A stretch of DNA of 64,000 nucleotides, from contig JANXBI010000012.1 of the NCBI GenBank assembly GCA_025060675.1, positions 1 to 64,000 of the forward strand. Reading direction: 5' to 3'. The position numbers were made by a program, and so were the translations under genes. The number at the start of each line of letters is the position of its first letter. The stretch's first letter is position 1. The DNA comes from Candidatus Caldatribacterium sp. (GTDB lineage Bacteria > Atribacterota > Atribacteria > Atribacterales > Caldatribacteriaceae). The notes under the pieces were generated by a model, which saw nothing but the letters and a program-made list of their open reading frames with translations, did no database searches and was not told where the DNA came from. Of the stretch, positions 34,421-43,209 are shown piece after piece.

Positions 34421-35671
34421 CTACTCCGCAAGCTCCTTTCGGATCTTCCTCAGAAACTCGCACACCTCAGTCCTCCGCACCTCGGCACGCTCATTCCTCT
34501 TGCGAAGCTTCACTTCCACTACACCATTACGCTCAGTTTTTTCCCCTACAATAACATGTATTGGGAAACCAATGAGATCCGCTTCGGCGAACTTATACCC
34601 CGCACTCTCTTCTCGATCATCAAGAACGACCTCAAAGCCAGCCTGGGAAAGTTCCTCATATATACTCCACGCTTCCTCCCAGTGCTTTGTCTTCTTCATA
34701 TTGACCGGTATTACTACAACCTCATAAGGAGCAAGGGCAAGAGGCCAACAAATTCCTCTTTCATCGTGGTTAGCTTCGATGGCCGCTGCCATTGTACGCC
34801 CGATACCTATCCCATAACAACCCATAACCAAAGGTTTTTCTTTCCCATCTCGATCAACAAAGTACGCCTTCATAGGCTCGCTGTATTTCGTCCCAAGCTG
34901 GAAAATATGACCCACCTCAATACCACGCTTTTCCTCCACTACACCGCCACACTGGGGGCAGCGTGCTTCTTCAACTGTGGTTGCACTTCCACACGACAAG
35001 CAGATGAAAACTCTTTCCTCCCCCGACCCCGCAATAATGAGGAACTCGTGTGAAACATCTCCCCCGATGATGCCACTCTCTGCTGGAACCGCAATGTACT
35101 CAAGACCACAACGCCTAAAAACCCGACAGTATGCCTCGTACATCTTTTGGTAACTCACTTGAAGGCCATTTACGTCCCTATCAAAGCTATATAGATCCTT
35201 CATGAGAAACTCTCTTGCACGCATAATTCCAAAACGGGGTCGAATTTCATCCCGAAACTTGGTCTGAATCTGATACAGAAGAAGCGGCAATTGTCGGTAT
35301 GAGCGAATCTCGCGCCGAGCAAGGTCGGTGATAACTTCCTCATGGGTAGGGCCAAGACAAAAATCCCTCCCTCGCCGATCCTGGAAACGGACAAGTTCGG
35401 GTCCATACATGTCCCATCGGCCTGTTTCTTTCCAGAGCTCTGCCGGCTGCATAGCGGGCATGAGAATCTCCTGCCCTCCTGCCCGATTCATTTCTTCCCG
35501 AACAATACGGATAATCTTCTCAAGAGTTCGCCACCCAAGGGGCAAAAACGTATACACTCCTGCAGAGAGCTGACGAATCAACCCAGCCCGTAACATGAAA
35601 CGATGACTGATAACTTCTGCCTCCTGAGGATCTTCTTTCAATGTTGGTACAAAAAGAAGCGACATCCTCAT
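34421..35671 (-). CDS. proS: Proline-tRNA ligase lacking the editing insertion
   Basis: A 416-residue class II synthetase. Motif 2 lies around TKFRDEIRPRFGIMRAREF and motif 3 is GCYGIGIGRTMAAAIE; the C-terminal anticodon-binding domain covers about 315-416. Bacterial-type ProRS is usually about 570 residues, with a YbaK-like INS editing domain between motifs 2 and 3. Here that domain is absent, and two cysteine pairs (C224/C227 and C238/C241) lie 10 residues apart as a compact zinc ribbon. The ATG at 35671 follows GGGAGGAG and overlaps the ispG stop by 4 nt. Mis-charged Ala-tRNA(Pro) would need a separate deacylase. Confidence 0.95.
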   Translation of the reverse strand: MRMSLLFVPTLKEDPQEAEVISHRFMLRAGLIRQLSAGVYTFLPLGWRTLEKIIRIVREEMNRAGGQEILMPAMQPAELWKETGRWDMYGPELVRFQDRRGRDFCLGPTHEEVITDLARREIRSYRQLPLLLYQIQTKFRDEIRPRFGIMRAREFLMKDLYSFDRDVNGLQVSYQKMYEAYCRVFRRCGLEYIAVPAESGIIGGDVSHEFLIIAGSGEERVFICLSCGSATTVEEARCPQCGGVVEEKRGIEVGHIFQLGTKYSEPMKAYFVDRDGKEKPLVMGCYGIGIGRTMAAAIEANHDERGICWPLALAPYEVVVIPVNMKKTKHWEEAWSIYEELSQAGFEVVLDDREESAGYKFAEADLIGFPIHVIVGEKTERNGVVEVKLRKRNERAEVRRTEVCEFLRKIRKELAE

Positions 35672-36750
35672 GTAGTACTCTCCTCCCCTCTTGCACAAGC
35701 TTCCTGTACCAGGGAGACAAGCCTTGCTATAGCCCCCTCTTGTGGAACAACGGCAATAACCTCCCCACGAGCAAAAAGTACTGCTCTCCCACCCACGCTC
35801 AGCGCAAGACCAAAGTCGGCTTCTCTTGCCTCTCCAGGACCATTAACCTCGCAACCCATAATAGCAACGGTAAGCTCCAAAACCCCTTTAAGAGTTGCTA
35901 TAGCTCTCTGGAACTCCCGAACAAATGATACCACATCCCCACGCGCTCGGGCACAGGTAGGACAGGAAACGAGCCTTATTCCTCGAGATCGCACCCCCAG
36001 GGCCTTAAGAATTTCCCATCCCACTTCAATCTCCAAAATAGGACTTCTTGAGGTGAGAGAAACGCGGATTGTATCCCCAATTCCCTCCGCAAGGAGAATT
36101 CCCAGGGCTACTGAAGACTTTACAATTCCCGCAACACCGCTTCCAGCTTCTGTCAGGCCAATGTGAAGCGGATAGGGAAAATGTTCGCTCAGCTTCCGAT
36201 ACACAGCAACAGTTTCTCCAATGTCCGAGGACTTCGCAGAAAGGATAAGGTACTCCATCCCTTTCTGCTCAGCAAGGTTTACGCACTCGGCCACACTTTC
36301 AAAAAGGGCTTCGCTTTTCTCTTTTCCCCGAAGCGCAAAAGGAAGAGACCCCACATTAGCACCAATCCGAAGGGTAACTCCTCGATCCCGAGCAACCTCG
36401 ATAAGGGATTCCAACATGCGACGATTGGGGAACGTTCCAGGATTCACTCGCACTGCGTCTACTCCCACCTCAACGGCCCGAAAAGCAAACTGGGCGTTGA
36501 AGTGGATATCCGCGACAAGCGGAAAATCTCGTCTCCGTCTCCGAATTTCACGAAGACCCTCAATACCCTCCTCGTCGAAAACAGCAATGCGGAAAATCTC
36601 GCAACCCCTGGAGAAGGCCTGATCAACTTCTTCAAGACAAGCCCTCCAGTCTCCTGGGTGCTTTCTCCCCATGGCTTCAACCCAAATGGGATGTTCTCCA
36701 CCAACCGTGAGTGGTCCAAGGGGAACTTCTCGAGTTCTACGCCGTATCAT
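35668..36750 (-). CDS. ispG: 4-hydroxy-3-methylbut-2-en-1-yl diphosphate synthase
   Basis: A 360-residue two-domain IspG (GcpE), the sixth MEP-pathway step. It converts methylerythritol cyclodiphosphate to HMBPP with a 4Fe-4S cluster. The TIM barrel has VGGEHPIWVEAMGRKHPGD. The cluster ligands are the CPTC pair in SCPTCARARGD, and the Cys and Glu of MGCEVNGPGEA. It overlaps rseP by 4 nt and proS by 4 nt. dxr lies two genes upstream and ispH in the same long gene series. Confidence 0.97.
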   Translation of the reverse strand: MIRRRTREVPLGPLTVGGEHPIWVEAMGRKHPGDWRACLEEVDQAFSRGCEIFRIAVFDEEGIEGLREIRRRRRDFPLVADIHFNAQFAFRAVEVGVDAVRVNPGTFPNRRMLESLIEVARDRGVTLRIGANVGSLPFALRGKEKSEALFESVAECVNLAEQKGMEYLILSAKSSDIGETVAVYRKLSEHFPYPLHIGLTEAGSGVAGIVKSSVALGILLAEGIGDTIRVSLTSRSPILEIEVGWEILKALGVRSRGIRLVSCPTCARARGDVVSFVREFQRAIATLKGVLELTVAIMGCEVNGPGEAREADFGLALSVGGRAVLFARGEVIAVVPQEGAIARLVSLVQEACARGEESTT

Positions 36751-37796
36751 TTCCTCATCACAATTCGCAACACATCCTGATAGGTGACGAAAACCGACAA
36801 AAGGAAGATGAAGACAATTCCTATAAGGTAAATCACGCCTTTTTTCTCTTCCTCAAGAGCTCGTCCTCGGATTTTCTCGTACAGAAAGAGGATGAGATGT
36901 CCTCCGTCAAGAACAGGAACAGGAAAGAGATTAAAAAGCGCAAGAAATACACTCACGACCGCCGCAAAAGCAAGAAGGTTTACAAACCCAAAAGATGCCG
37001 CTTGTCCCGCCATTTGAGCAATTCCCAGGGGTCCAGTAACCTCGAAGGGAACTCTCCCTACAAATGCGTAAAGCACCCCAAGAAAACTGAAGACAAACCA
37101 TTCAACTACTGTGATACCGCTTTTTGCTAAAGTTACAAGAGGATTGTACTTTTTACTCTCCCCTCCAAAGACTACTCGAATAAGCGCTCGTTTCTCAACA
37201 TCATTCCACTCAGGAATTACCACAATCTCAAGAATCTCTCCTTCGCGCTCCAAAGTGAGAACCACCGGCCTTCCAGGACTCGAAGCAATGACCCGAGTTA
37301 CATCTTCGACGTGTTCCACCCTTTTCCCATCAACTGCAAGAAGCACATCCCCCTTCCTCACACCACTCCGCTCAGCAGGTCCTCCTGGAAGAACGTCAAG
37401 AATAGCAATCCTCCCCGTGGGAATTCCAACCAAACTAAAGACCAAAAGGAGGAGGACAACCGAGAGAACAAGGTTCATGCAGGGACCAGCGAGAACGATC
37501 AAGCTCCGTTGCCAAAGAGGCTTAACATCGAAACGCTCTGAGGGGGGTACAAGTTGCTCACCACGTCCTTCGAGAAAATTTCCTTCCATCCCAGCCATAC
37601 GGACATAGCCACCAAGAGGAAAAAGACGAACAGAAAACTCTACTTTTCCCCACATCCACGAAGCGAGTTTTGGTCCATACCCCAGTGCAAAATGCAGTAC
37701 CCGTACTCCAAAAATCCTAGCTAACGTAAAGTGACCAAGCTCATGAACGAGAACAAGAAGACTTACAACGAAAACAAAAGCAAAAACGGTAATCAC
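36747..37796 (-). CDS. rseP: Site-2 zinc metalloprotease RseP
   Basis: A 349-residue intramembrane protease. The zinc motif HELGH is in the first membrane helix (LVLVHELGHFTLA, about 14-26), and the second zinc site, LDGGHL, is near residue 295. One PDZ domain covers about 120-190 (GGPAERSGVRKGDVLLAVDG). The family cleaves anti-sigma factors or leftover signal peptides inside the membrane. Its position between dxr and ispG is a widespread conserved arrangement. No anti-sigma factor is present in the window. Confidence 0.96.
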   Translation of the reverse strand: MITVFAFVFVVSLLVLVHELGHFTLARIFGVRVLHFALGYGPKLASWMWGKVEFSVRLFPLGGYVRMAGMEGNFLEGRGEQLVPPSERFDVKPLWQRSLIVLAGPCMNLVLSVVLLLLVFSLVGIPTGRIAILDVLPGGPAERSGVRKGDVLLAVDGKRVEHVEDVTRVIASSPGRPVVLTLEREGEILEIVVIPEWNDVEKRALIRVVFGGESKKYNPLVTLAKSGITVVEWFVFSFLGVLYAFVGRVPFEVTGPLGIAQMAGQAASFGFVNLLAFAAVVSVFLALFNLFPVPVLDGGHLILFLYEKIRGRALEEEKKGVIYLIGIVFIFLLSVFVTYQDVLRIVMRK

Positions 37797-38920
37797 CGTA
37801 GTGCACTCCTTTGCCGAATGACATCTTGGGCTTTGGCAAACCCTAGTGCGAAAAGGTGCTCAAGCTGGGAAACGTCGTGAGGCGGAAGAACGCGCTCCTC
37901 AAGTACTTGCTCAAGAACACGGGGTATTTCGTCAAAGGGAATGTCTCGCAGGAGAAAGTGGTGCACACAGGCTTCGTCTGCTCCGCAAAAGAGCGTAGGA
38001 TACCCCCGTCCTTTGGAGAGAGCCTCGAGGGCTAAGTAAAATCCTGGAAATCGAGAAGAAGGGACAGGATAGTCAAATCGAAGTATCCGAAGTTCTGAAA
38101 AAGAGAGACGCCGGAACGGATTAAACCTTCGTTCTGGAGCAATCGCATTCTGAATCACAAGACGCATATCGGGAGGAGCAAGCACCCCAAAGATAAACCC
38201 ATCCTTCGTTTCAACAAGCACATGGACGATACTTTCCCGCTGGATAAGAACATCAATCTTTTCGGATGGAATCCCAAAGAGGAAAAAGGCTTCCATAACC
38301 TCAAGACCCTTATTCACAAGGTTGGCAGAATCAACGGTGATTTTCGTACCCATCTTCCAGTTTGGGTGTGCCAAGGCCATCTCCGGAGTGATATCGCTTA
38401 ACGGTCCCCGCCACTCGTAAAAAGGACCCCCAGAAGCTGTGATGTACACCTTTTCAACTTCATCGCAAGGGAACATTTTTAGAATCTGCCACAGAGCATT
38501 ATGTTCGCTATCGAGAGGGATAAGATTTGAATACTGACGGAGAAGTCCTGGTCCTTTGAGGTCCCCTATAAGGATAATGAGTTCTTTGCTTCCTACCCAG
38601 AGGGGTTTCCCCGCTTCAAGGAGTTTATAAAAGATCTCAAGTAGTGAAATCCCACTCGCCGCAAAGAAGACCCCATCGATCTCTTCTGAAAGGAGAACAT
38701 CTTTAAGTTCTTTTGATGAGGTTAAGGAAAGAAAAGACATGCTTTTCTCAAGGTATGGACTGTACACATACAGGGGTTGAAACACCTCTGCCTGCCTGAG
38801 AAGCTTTGCAGTATTTCTAAAGCCGCCAAGAAGGACGATGCGAAAGTCTGGGTTATGCGCTAAGACCTCGAGGATTTGTTCTCCAAGGAATCCCGTAGAG
38901 CCTAAAACGGCAACGCGCAT
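37793..38920 (-). CDS. dxr: 1-deoxy-D-xylulose 5-phosphate reductoisomerase
   Basis: A 375-residue NADPH-dependent enzyme making MEP from DXP, the second step of the MEP isoprenoid pathway. The N-terminal nucleotide-binding motif is VAVLGSTGFLGEQIL. The catalytic region has PLDSEHNALWQIL and ITASGGPFYEW, and the metal and substrate loop is NWKMGTKITVDSANLVNKGLEV. The ATG at 38920 follows GGGGATAAGAGG; the frame is open further upstream, but that part overlaps cdsA. It sits 4 bp after cdsA and overlaps rseP by 4 nt. Confidence 0.97.
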   Translation of the reverse strand: MRVAVLGSTGFLGEQILEVLAHNPDFRIVLLGGFRNTAKLLRQAEVFQPLYVYSPYLEKSMSFLSLTSSKELKDVLLSEEIDGVFFAASGISLLEIFYKLLEAGKPLWVGSKELIILIGDLKGPGLLRQYSNLIPLDSEHNALWQILKMFPCDEVEKVYITASGGPFYEWRGPLSDITPEMALAHPNWKMGTKITVDSANLVNKGLEVMEAFFLFGIPSEKIDVLIQRESIVHVLVETKDGFIFGVLAPPDMRLVIQNAIAPERRFNPFRRLSFSELRILRFDYPVPSSRFPGFYLALEALSKGRGYPTLFCGADEACVHHFLLRDIPFDEIPRVLEQVLEERVLPPHDVSQLEHLFALGFAKAQDVIRQRSALR

Positions 38921-38924
38921 CCTC

Positions 38925-39728
38925 TTATCCCCTTCCCAAAGAGGCAAGAAAATACACCAAGGGACCGACAACAAAAAAGCCATCGAAGCGGTCAAGGACA
39001 CCACCATGTCCTGGGAGAAGTGACCCCGAATCTTTCAGGCCCACTCTTCGCTTCAGGGCTGACTCAAAGACGTCTCCAAAGAAAGCAAAAGGAGGAATGC
39101 TACATCCACAAAGACAGGACCACCCAAGCGGGAAGCGGAAAAGCCATCCCAAAAAAAGGCTCCCTAAAACCGCTCCTCCAACCCCCCCTAGGAATCCTTC
39201 CCAACTCTTTCCAGGACTGATGGCAGGAAGAACCTTATGACATCCCCACCGGATTCCGAAGACATACGCCAGAATATCGTTAATCCACACAAGTAAGGCA
39301 AAGAAAAGGAGAAGTTTCGAAGAAAACTTGAGCCCAGTTTGAACCCAAAAGAAGGGAAGGACAAAACAGTAAAAAACCCCAAAAAGAAAAAAGCTTGCCC
39401 GCTCAAGACATTTTGCTACATCCTGGATTGCCCATCCCAAAAGAAGCAATGCACACACGTACCAACCAAAAAGCCATATCCTCTCGGCAATCCAAGGTGC
39501 AATGTACATCCACGTTAATACCCCAACTCCGAGGACCAAAGGAAAAAATTCCCTTTTACCGAAAGAAACAACGAGGTATTCCCAAAAGGCAAGAAAGGCA
39601 ACGGCGAGGAAAATCCCCACCATAGTGATACGGCTTGCAAGAACAAAGACAAGGAAAAGAGGCAAAAAGAGAACAATGGTTATCGTTCGTACCTTAAGAT
39701 CTTCTGCAAAGGATACGCTTCTTCTCAA
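38925..39728 (-). CDS. cdsA: Phosphatidate cytidylyltransferase
   Basis: A 267-residue integral membrane enzyme with about seven helices that makes CDP-diacylglycerol, the precursor of anionic and zwitterionic phospholipids. The C-terminal signature ESALKRRVGLKDSGSLLPGH followed by GGVLDRFD matches the CdsA consensus. It starts at an ATG overlapping the uppS stop by 4 nt. pgsA, the usual next enzyme in the pathway, is not in this window. The uppS-cdsA-dxr order is shared with many bacteria. Confidence 0.94.
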   Translation of the reverse strand: MRRSVSFAEDLKVRTITIVLFLPLFLVFVLASRITMVGIFLAVAFLAFWEYLVVSFGKREFFPLVLGVGVLTWMYIAPWIAERIWLFGWYVCALLLLGWAIQDVAKCLERASFFLFGVFYCFVLPFFWVQTGLKFSSKLLLFFALLVWINDILAYVFGIRWGCHKVLPAISPGKSWEGFLGGVGGAVLGSLFLGWLFRFPLGWSCLCGCSIPPFAFFGDVFESALKRRVGLKDSGSLLPGHGGVLDRFDGFFVVGPLVYFLASLGRG

Positions 39729-40450
39729 GAAAGACCTCCGAACCGTCTTCGGCGTTGAGCAAAATCTTCAAGAGCTTGGTGAAAAAGAAGAACATTGAAA
39801 TCTGGCCAGAGAACATCAGTAAACCAAAGTTCAGTATAGGCAACTTGCCAAAGAAGGAAATTGCTGATGCGCTTTTCCCCTCCAGTGCGAATAAGAAGAT
39901 CCGGATCAGGTTGGTTTCCTGTATCAAGGAACAAGCGAAACGTTTCCTCACTGAGGGTAGACCAATCCTTCCCACTTTCCCAAAAACGACGCATGGCTCG
40001 TAAAATTTCGTCCCGCCCCCCGTAATTAAGAGCAAGGTTCAGAGTAAGCCCAGTGTTTCTCGCCGTTTCTTGCTCAAGCTCATCCATTGCTCTCTTAAGA
40101 CTCTCCGGCAAGCTGTCTCGACGACCAAGGAAACGGACACGAACGTTATTTGCTTTCAGTTCTCCTCCATAACGCTTGACCGTCTCTTCGAAAAGCGCCA
40201 AGAGTCCATGTACCTCTTGGAGTGGCCTTCGCCAGTTCTCGGTAGAGAACGAATATAACGTCAGAAAAGGGATCCCCAAACGTCCAGTTTCCTCAACAAT
40301 GACTCGTACCGTTTCAACACCTTTTCGGTGCCCCTCAAGCCGAGGAAGTCCCCGCTGCTCTGCCCACCGTCCATTGCCGTCCATGATGATAGCCACATGT
40401 CGCAAAAGAGCACTTACACGCTCATAATCTCTTTTTCCTTCTTTTCCCAT
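39725..40450 (-). CDS. uppS: Isoprenyl transferase (undecaprenyl diphosphate synthase)
   Basis: A 241-residue cis-prenyltransferase that elongates FPP with IPP to the C55 lipid carrier for peptidoglycan synthesis. The catalytic aspartate is in AIIMDGNGRWAEQRGLPR, followed by TLYSFSTENWRRP and the C-terminal DLLIRTGGEKRISNFLLWQ. With start 40450 the gene overlaps frr by 37 nt. There is no clear ribosome binding site at that ATG, and later starts (TTG 40405, GTG 40396) look no better, so the exact start is uncertain. It consumes the product of the MEP genes in the same operon. Confidence 0.95.
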   Translation of the reverse strand: MGKEGKRDYERVSALLRHVAIIMDGNGRWAEQRGLPRLEGHRKGVETVRVIVEETGRLGIPFLTLYSFSTENWRRPLQEVHGLLALFEETVKRYGGELKANNVRVRFLGRRDSLPESLKRAMDELEQETARNTGLTLNLALNYGGRDEILRAMRRFWESGKDWSTLSEETFRLFLDTGNQPDPDLLIRTGGEKRISNFLLWQVAYTELWFTDVLWPDFNVLLFHQALEDFAQRRRRFGGLS

Positions 40451-40980
40451 AAACCGTCTAGCTCGTTAATGTGCTCGTCGGTCATCTTTTGAATCTCTGC
40501 CTGAGCCCACCTACTCTCATCCTCCGAAATTTTGCCATCTTTCTCCATTTTGCGTACCTCTTCGTTTGCTTCCCGACGAAGATTTCGCACCGCTACTTTA
40601 CCATCTTCCACAACCTTTTTGGCAATTTTAGCGATTTCTTTCCTTCGTTCTTCTGTCAGGGGAGGCAAAGTTACCCGTATAACCGTTGCATCGACCGCGG
40701 GATTAAACCCAAGATCTGATTTCCAAATGGCCTTTTCAATGAGGGGTAAGGCATTTCGATCCCAAGGCTGAATAAGGATGGTTCGAGCATCAGGAGTCGT
40801 AATCGAGGCGATTTGTTTGAGCTGCACTACAGTACCATAATATTCCACTTCGAGATTCTCCACAAGCGCGGGAGAAGCTCGCCCAGTGCGAACATGGGAG
40901 AGCTCTTCACGAACAACATTTACTGCCTGCTTCATACGCTTTTCGATATCCTTCAGCAGGGGCTTCAAGAGCTCATTCAT
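40414..40980 (-). CDS. frr: Ribosome recycling factor
   Basis: A 188-residue RRF, which with EF-G splits post-termination ribosomes. HVRTGRASPALVENLEVEYYG and the QPWDRNALPLIEKAI loop are diagnostic. The ATG at 40980 overlaps pyrH by 8 nt and follows GGGAGG. The length is within the usual 182-188 range. The order rpsB-tsf-pyrH-frr is one of the most conserved bacterial gene strings. Confidence 0.97.
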   Translation of the reverse strand: MNELLKPLLKDIEKRMKQAVNVVREELSHVRTGRASPALVENLEVEYYGTVVQLKQIASITTPDARTILIQPWDRNALPLIEKAIWKSDLGFNPAVDATVIRVTLPPLTEERRKEIAKIAKKVVEDGKVAVRNLRREANEEVRKMEKDGKISEDESRWAQAEIQKMTDEHINELDGLWEKKEKEIMSV

Positions 40981-41716
40981 TTTTCTCCCTCCCCACGAAC
41001 GTGCCAACTTTTTGCCCCTTCACAATTTTACACAGGTTTCCTGCCTGATGTATGTTAAAAATGATGATAGGGATATGATTCTCCATGCATAGAGAAACTG
41101 CCGTTGAATCCATCACTTTCAAGCCCCGATTCAAAACCTCAAGATAGTCAAGGGTCTCGAACTTCGCCGCACCTTTGTGAATAGTCGGATCGGCCTCATA
41201 CACTCCATCAACCTTCGTGGCTTTAAGAAGCGCATCAGCCTTGATTTCTGCAGCCCGCAAGGCAGCCGCTGTATCAGTCGTAAAGTAAGGATTCCCAGTT
41301 CCTCCAGCAAAAATCACTACCCTTCCTTTCTCGAGGTGACGTATAGCTCGTCGCCGAATATAGGGTTCCGCAATCTCGCGCATCTCAATAGCCGTCTGCA
41401 CCCGAGTAGGAATTCCTCTTTCCTCGAGAAAATCTTGGAGTGCCAGAGCATTAATCACTGTAGCAAGCATGCCCATATAATCAGCGGTAACTCTGTTGAG
41501 ACCCTGCCCTCCTGCATCTCTTCCCCGGAGAATGTTTCCCCCACCTACTACAACGGCAACCTCAACACCCAAAGACCGCACCGCGTCGATCTCTGCAGCA
41601 AGATACGAAAGAACCTGCGTATCAATACCTGAGGGAAGAGATCCCCGAAAGGCCTCTCCTGAGAGCTTGAGAAGAATTCTCTTGAACCGTAACGAATCAC
41701 TCGTCATCTCCTTCAC
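40973..41716 (-). CDS. pyrH: UMP kinase
   Basis: A 247-residue amino-acid-kinase-fold enzyme that phosphorylates UMP to UDP. Motifs are RILLKLSGEAFRG, VVVGGGNILRGRD, FAGGTGNPYFTTDTAAALRA and LLKATKVDGVYEADP. The start is uncertain: GTG 41716 or ATG 41707, both inside the tsf 3' end; family alignment is compatible with either. It is functionally linked to carAB at the other end of the window through pyrimidine synthesis. Confidence 0.96.
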   Translation of the reverse strand: MKEMTSDSLRFKRILLKLSGEAFRGSLPSGIDTQVLSYLAAEIDAVRSLGVEVAVVVGGGNILRGRDAGGQGLNRVTADYMGMLATVINALALQDFLEERGIPTRVQTAIEMREIAEPYIRRRAIRHLEKGRVVIFAGGTGNPYFTTDTAAALRAAEIKADALLKATKVDGVYEADPTIHKGAAKFETLDYLEVLNRGLKVMDSTAVSLCMENHIPIIIFNIHQAGNLCKIVKGQKVGTFVGREKNE

Positions 41717-42296
41717 CCAACTTAAAGCGAACGAAGCGACGTACCACTATATTCTCACCGAGCTTTGCAATGGTTTCCACAATAAGGTCTTTTACCTTTT
41801 TCTCAGGGTCACGAATGTACTCTTGCTCAAGGAGACAGTAAGTCTCATAGAACTTCTTCATTTTTCCCTCCACGATCTTCTGTTTGACCTCCTCAGGTTT
41901 AGCGCTCTCCTTAAGCTCTTCCCAATAGAAAGCTTCTTCCCTTTTGCGAATTTCCTCAGGAACATCCTCGGGGGAAACCCAGCGTGGGGCTTGAGCGGCA
42001 ATCTGAAGAGTGAGTTCCTTTACAAGATTACGGAACTCCTCTGTTCTCGCGACAAAGTCCGTTTCACAGTTCACCTCGACGAGAACTCCAATTTTTCCAT
42101 CGGTGTGCACATACGCTCCAATAAGTCCCTCACGGGCAACACGTGCCTTCTTTCTTGTAGCGATTTCAGCTCCTCTTCGGCGAAGAATTTCACACGCCTT
42201 CTCAAGGTCTCCTCCCGCCTCAAGGAGTGCTTTTTTACAATCCATGATTCCTGCGCCAGTACGATTCCGAAGTTCCATAATATCCTTAGTGCTCAT
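41697..42296 (-). CDS. tsf: Elongation factor Ts
   Basis: A 199-residue EF-Ts, the nucleotide exchange factor for EF-Tu. The N-terminal UBA-like domain has ELRNRTGAGIMDCKKAL, and the core has EVNCETDFVAR. At about 200 residues it is the short form known from Thermus and Thermotoga, with one core subdomain reduced, compared with about 280-295 in E. coli and Bacillus. It overlaps rpsB by 4 nt and pyrH by about 20 nt. Confidence 0.96.
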   Translation of the reverse strand: MSTKDIMELRNRTGAGIMDCKKALLEAGGDLEKACEILRRRGAEIATRKKARVAREGLIGAYVHTDGKIGVLVEVNCETDFVARTEEFRNLVKELTLQIAAQAPRWVSPEDVPEEIRKREEAFYWEELKESAKPEEVKQKIVEGKMKKFYETYCLLEQEYIRDPEKKVKDLIVETIAKLGENIVVRRFVRFKLGEGDDE

Positions 42297-43090
42297 TGCT
42301 CTTCCTCCTCAATCTCTTCAAGCTCTTCAAGAATAGTTGGCTCCTCGCGAATTTCCTGCTCCTCGGGAACAGCAACACCTGTCGTAGGTACCATGTCAAC
42401 ACCCTCTAAGGCAAGCCTTCGACCCTCAATGACAGCATCAGCGATGAGGGCGGCAAAGAGGCGGATAGCCCGAATAGCATCGTCATTCCCAGGAATGACA
42501 TAGTCGATTTCATCAGGATCACAATTCGTGTCTACAATGGCCACAATAGGAATACCCAAACGTCTTGATTCAAGAACAGCGTTTCGCTCCCTTCGCGGGT
42601 CAACGATAAACACACAGTCAGGAAGCCTATCCATATCCCGAATACCACTGAGGTACTTCTCAAGACGAGCCTTCCTTTTAAGAAGCTGCATAACCTCTTT
42701 TTTGGGAAGCTTCTCAAGAAGCCCTTTTGCCTCCATCGCTTCGATGCTTTTTAGACGCTCAACGCTTTTCCGGATTGTAGCAAAATTTGTAAGCATACCA
42801 CCCAGCCACCGCTGGTTTACATAAAACATCCCACAGCGCTGAGCTTCCTGTTGAATGGCCTCTTGAGCCTGCTTCTTAGTGCCAACGAAAAGCACTATGC
42901 CACCCTGTCGAGCGAGCTCTTTCACGAAGTTATAGGCTTTTTCAGCGAGCTCCACAGTCTTTTGAAGGTCGATGATGTAGATGTTGTTTCGCTCCGTAAA
43001 AATATACGGTTTCATTTTGGGGTTCCACCGTCGAGTCTGATGACCAAAGTGAACCCCTGCTTCAAGGAGCTGCTTCATCGTGACGATCAT
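42293..43090 (-). CDS. rpsB: 30S ribosomal protein S2
   Basis: A 265-residue S2. LLEAGVHFGHQTRRWNPKM, FVGTKKQAQEAI, RWLGGMLTN and the C-terminal VDTNCDPDEIDYVIPGNDDA are the family signatures. The tail is strongly acidic (LEELEEIEEEEQ). I choose ATG 43090 over ATG 43096 because AAGGAGGA lies 6 bp before it and would touch the earlier ATG. It heads the rpsB-tsf-pyrH-frr series and has its own promoter and leader. Confidence 0.96.
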   Translation of the reverse strand: MIVTMKQLLEAGVHFGHQTRRWNPKMKPYIFTERNNIYIIDLQKTVELAEKAYNFVKELARQGGIVLFVGTKKQAQEAIQQEAQRCGMFYVNQRWLGGMLTNFATIRKSVERLKSIEAMEAKGLLEKLPKKEVMQLLKRKARLEKYLSGIRDMDRLPDCVFIVDPRRERNAVLESRRLGIPIVAIVDTNCDPDEIDYVIPGNDDAIRAIRLFAALIADAVIEGRRLALEGVDMVPTTGVAVPEEQEIREEPTILEELEEIEEEEQ

Positions 43091-43117
43091 GTCCATCCTC
43101 CTTCCCGGTTATGCCTC

Positions 43118-43157
43118 TGCGGGGCAAGCCAAAAAGGCACCGGAAAAAATCCCCGCA
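43118..43157 (-). promoter_or_regulatory. Leader hairpin upstream of rpsB
   Basis: TGCGGGG (43118-43124) pairs with CCCCGCA (43151-43157), and GCC/GGC (43128-43130 with 43136-43138) forms an inner hairpin with a five-base loop. The structure lies in the 5' untranslated region between the predicted transcription start (about 43172) and the S2 start codon. In many bacteria S2 represses its own operon through an upstream structured leader, so this may be the S2-binding element; no motif-level match was tested. Confidence 0.45.
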
Positions 43158-43178
43158 TGCGTTCTGAAAACCTGGGTA

Positions 43179-43208
43179 AGTATAGCATGAAGAAAAAAAG
43201 AAATGCAA
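43179..43208 (-). promoter_or_regulatory. Promoter of the rpsB-tsf operon
   Basis: On the minus strand TTGCAT (43208-43203) and TATACT (43184-43179) are 18 bp apart, with a T-rich spacer. The start point would be about 43172, some 80 nt before the S2 ATG. It lies directly after the hslU stop with no hairpin between, so read-through from the upstream genes is also expected. Confidence 0.6.
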
Positions 43209-43209
43209 C

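Noticed and set aside
41496..42503. Plus-strand reading frame of 335 codons opposite pyrH, tsf and rpsB
   Set aside because: It spans three unrelated conserved genes on the other strand, which marks it as a shadow frame.
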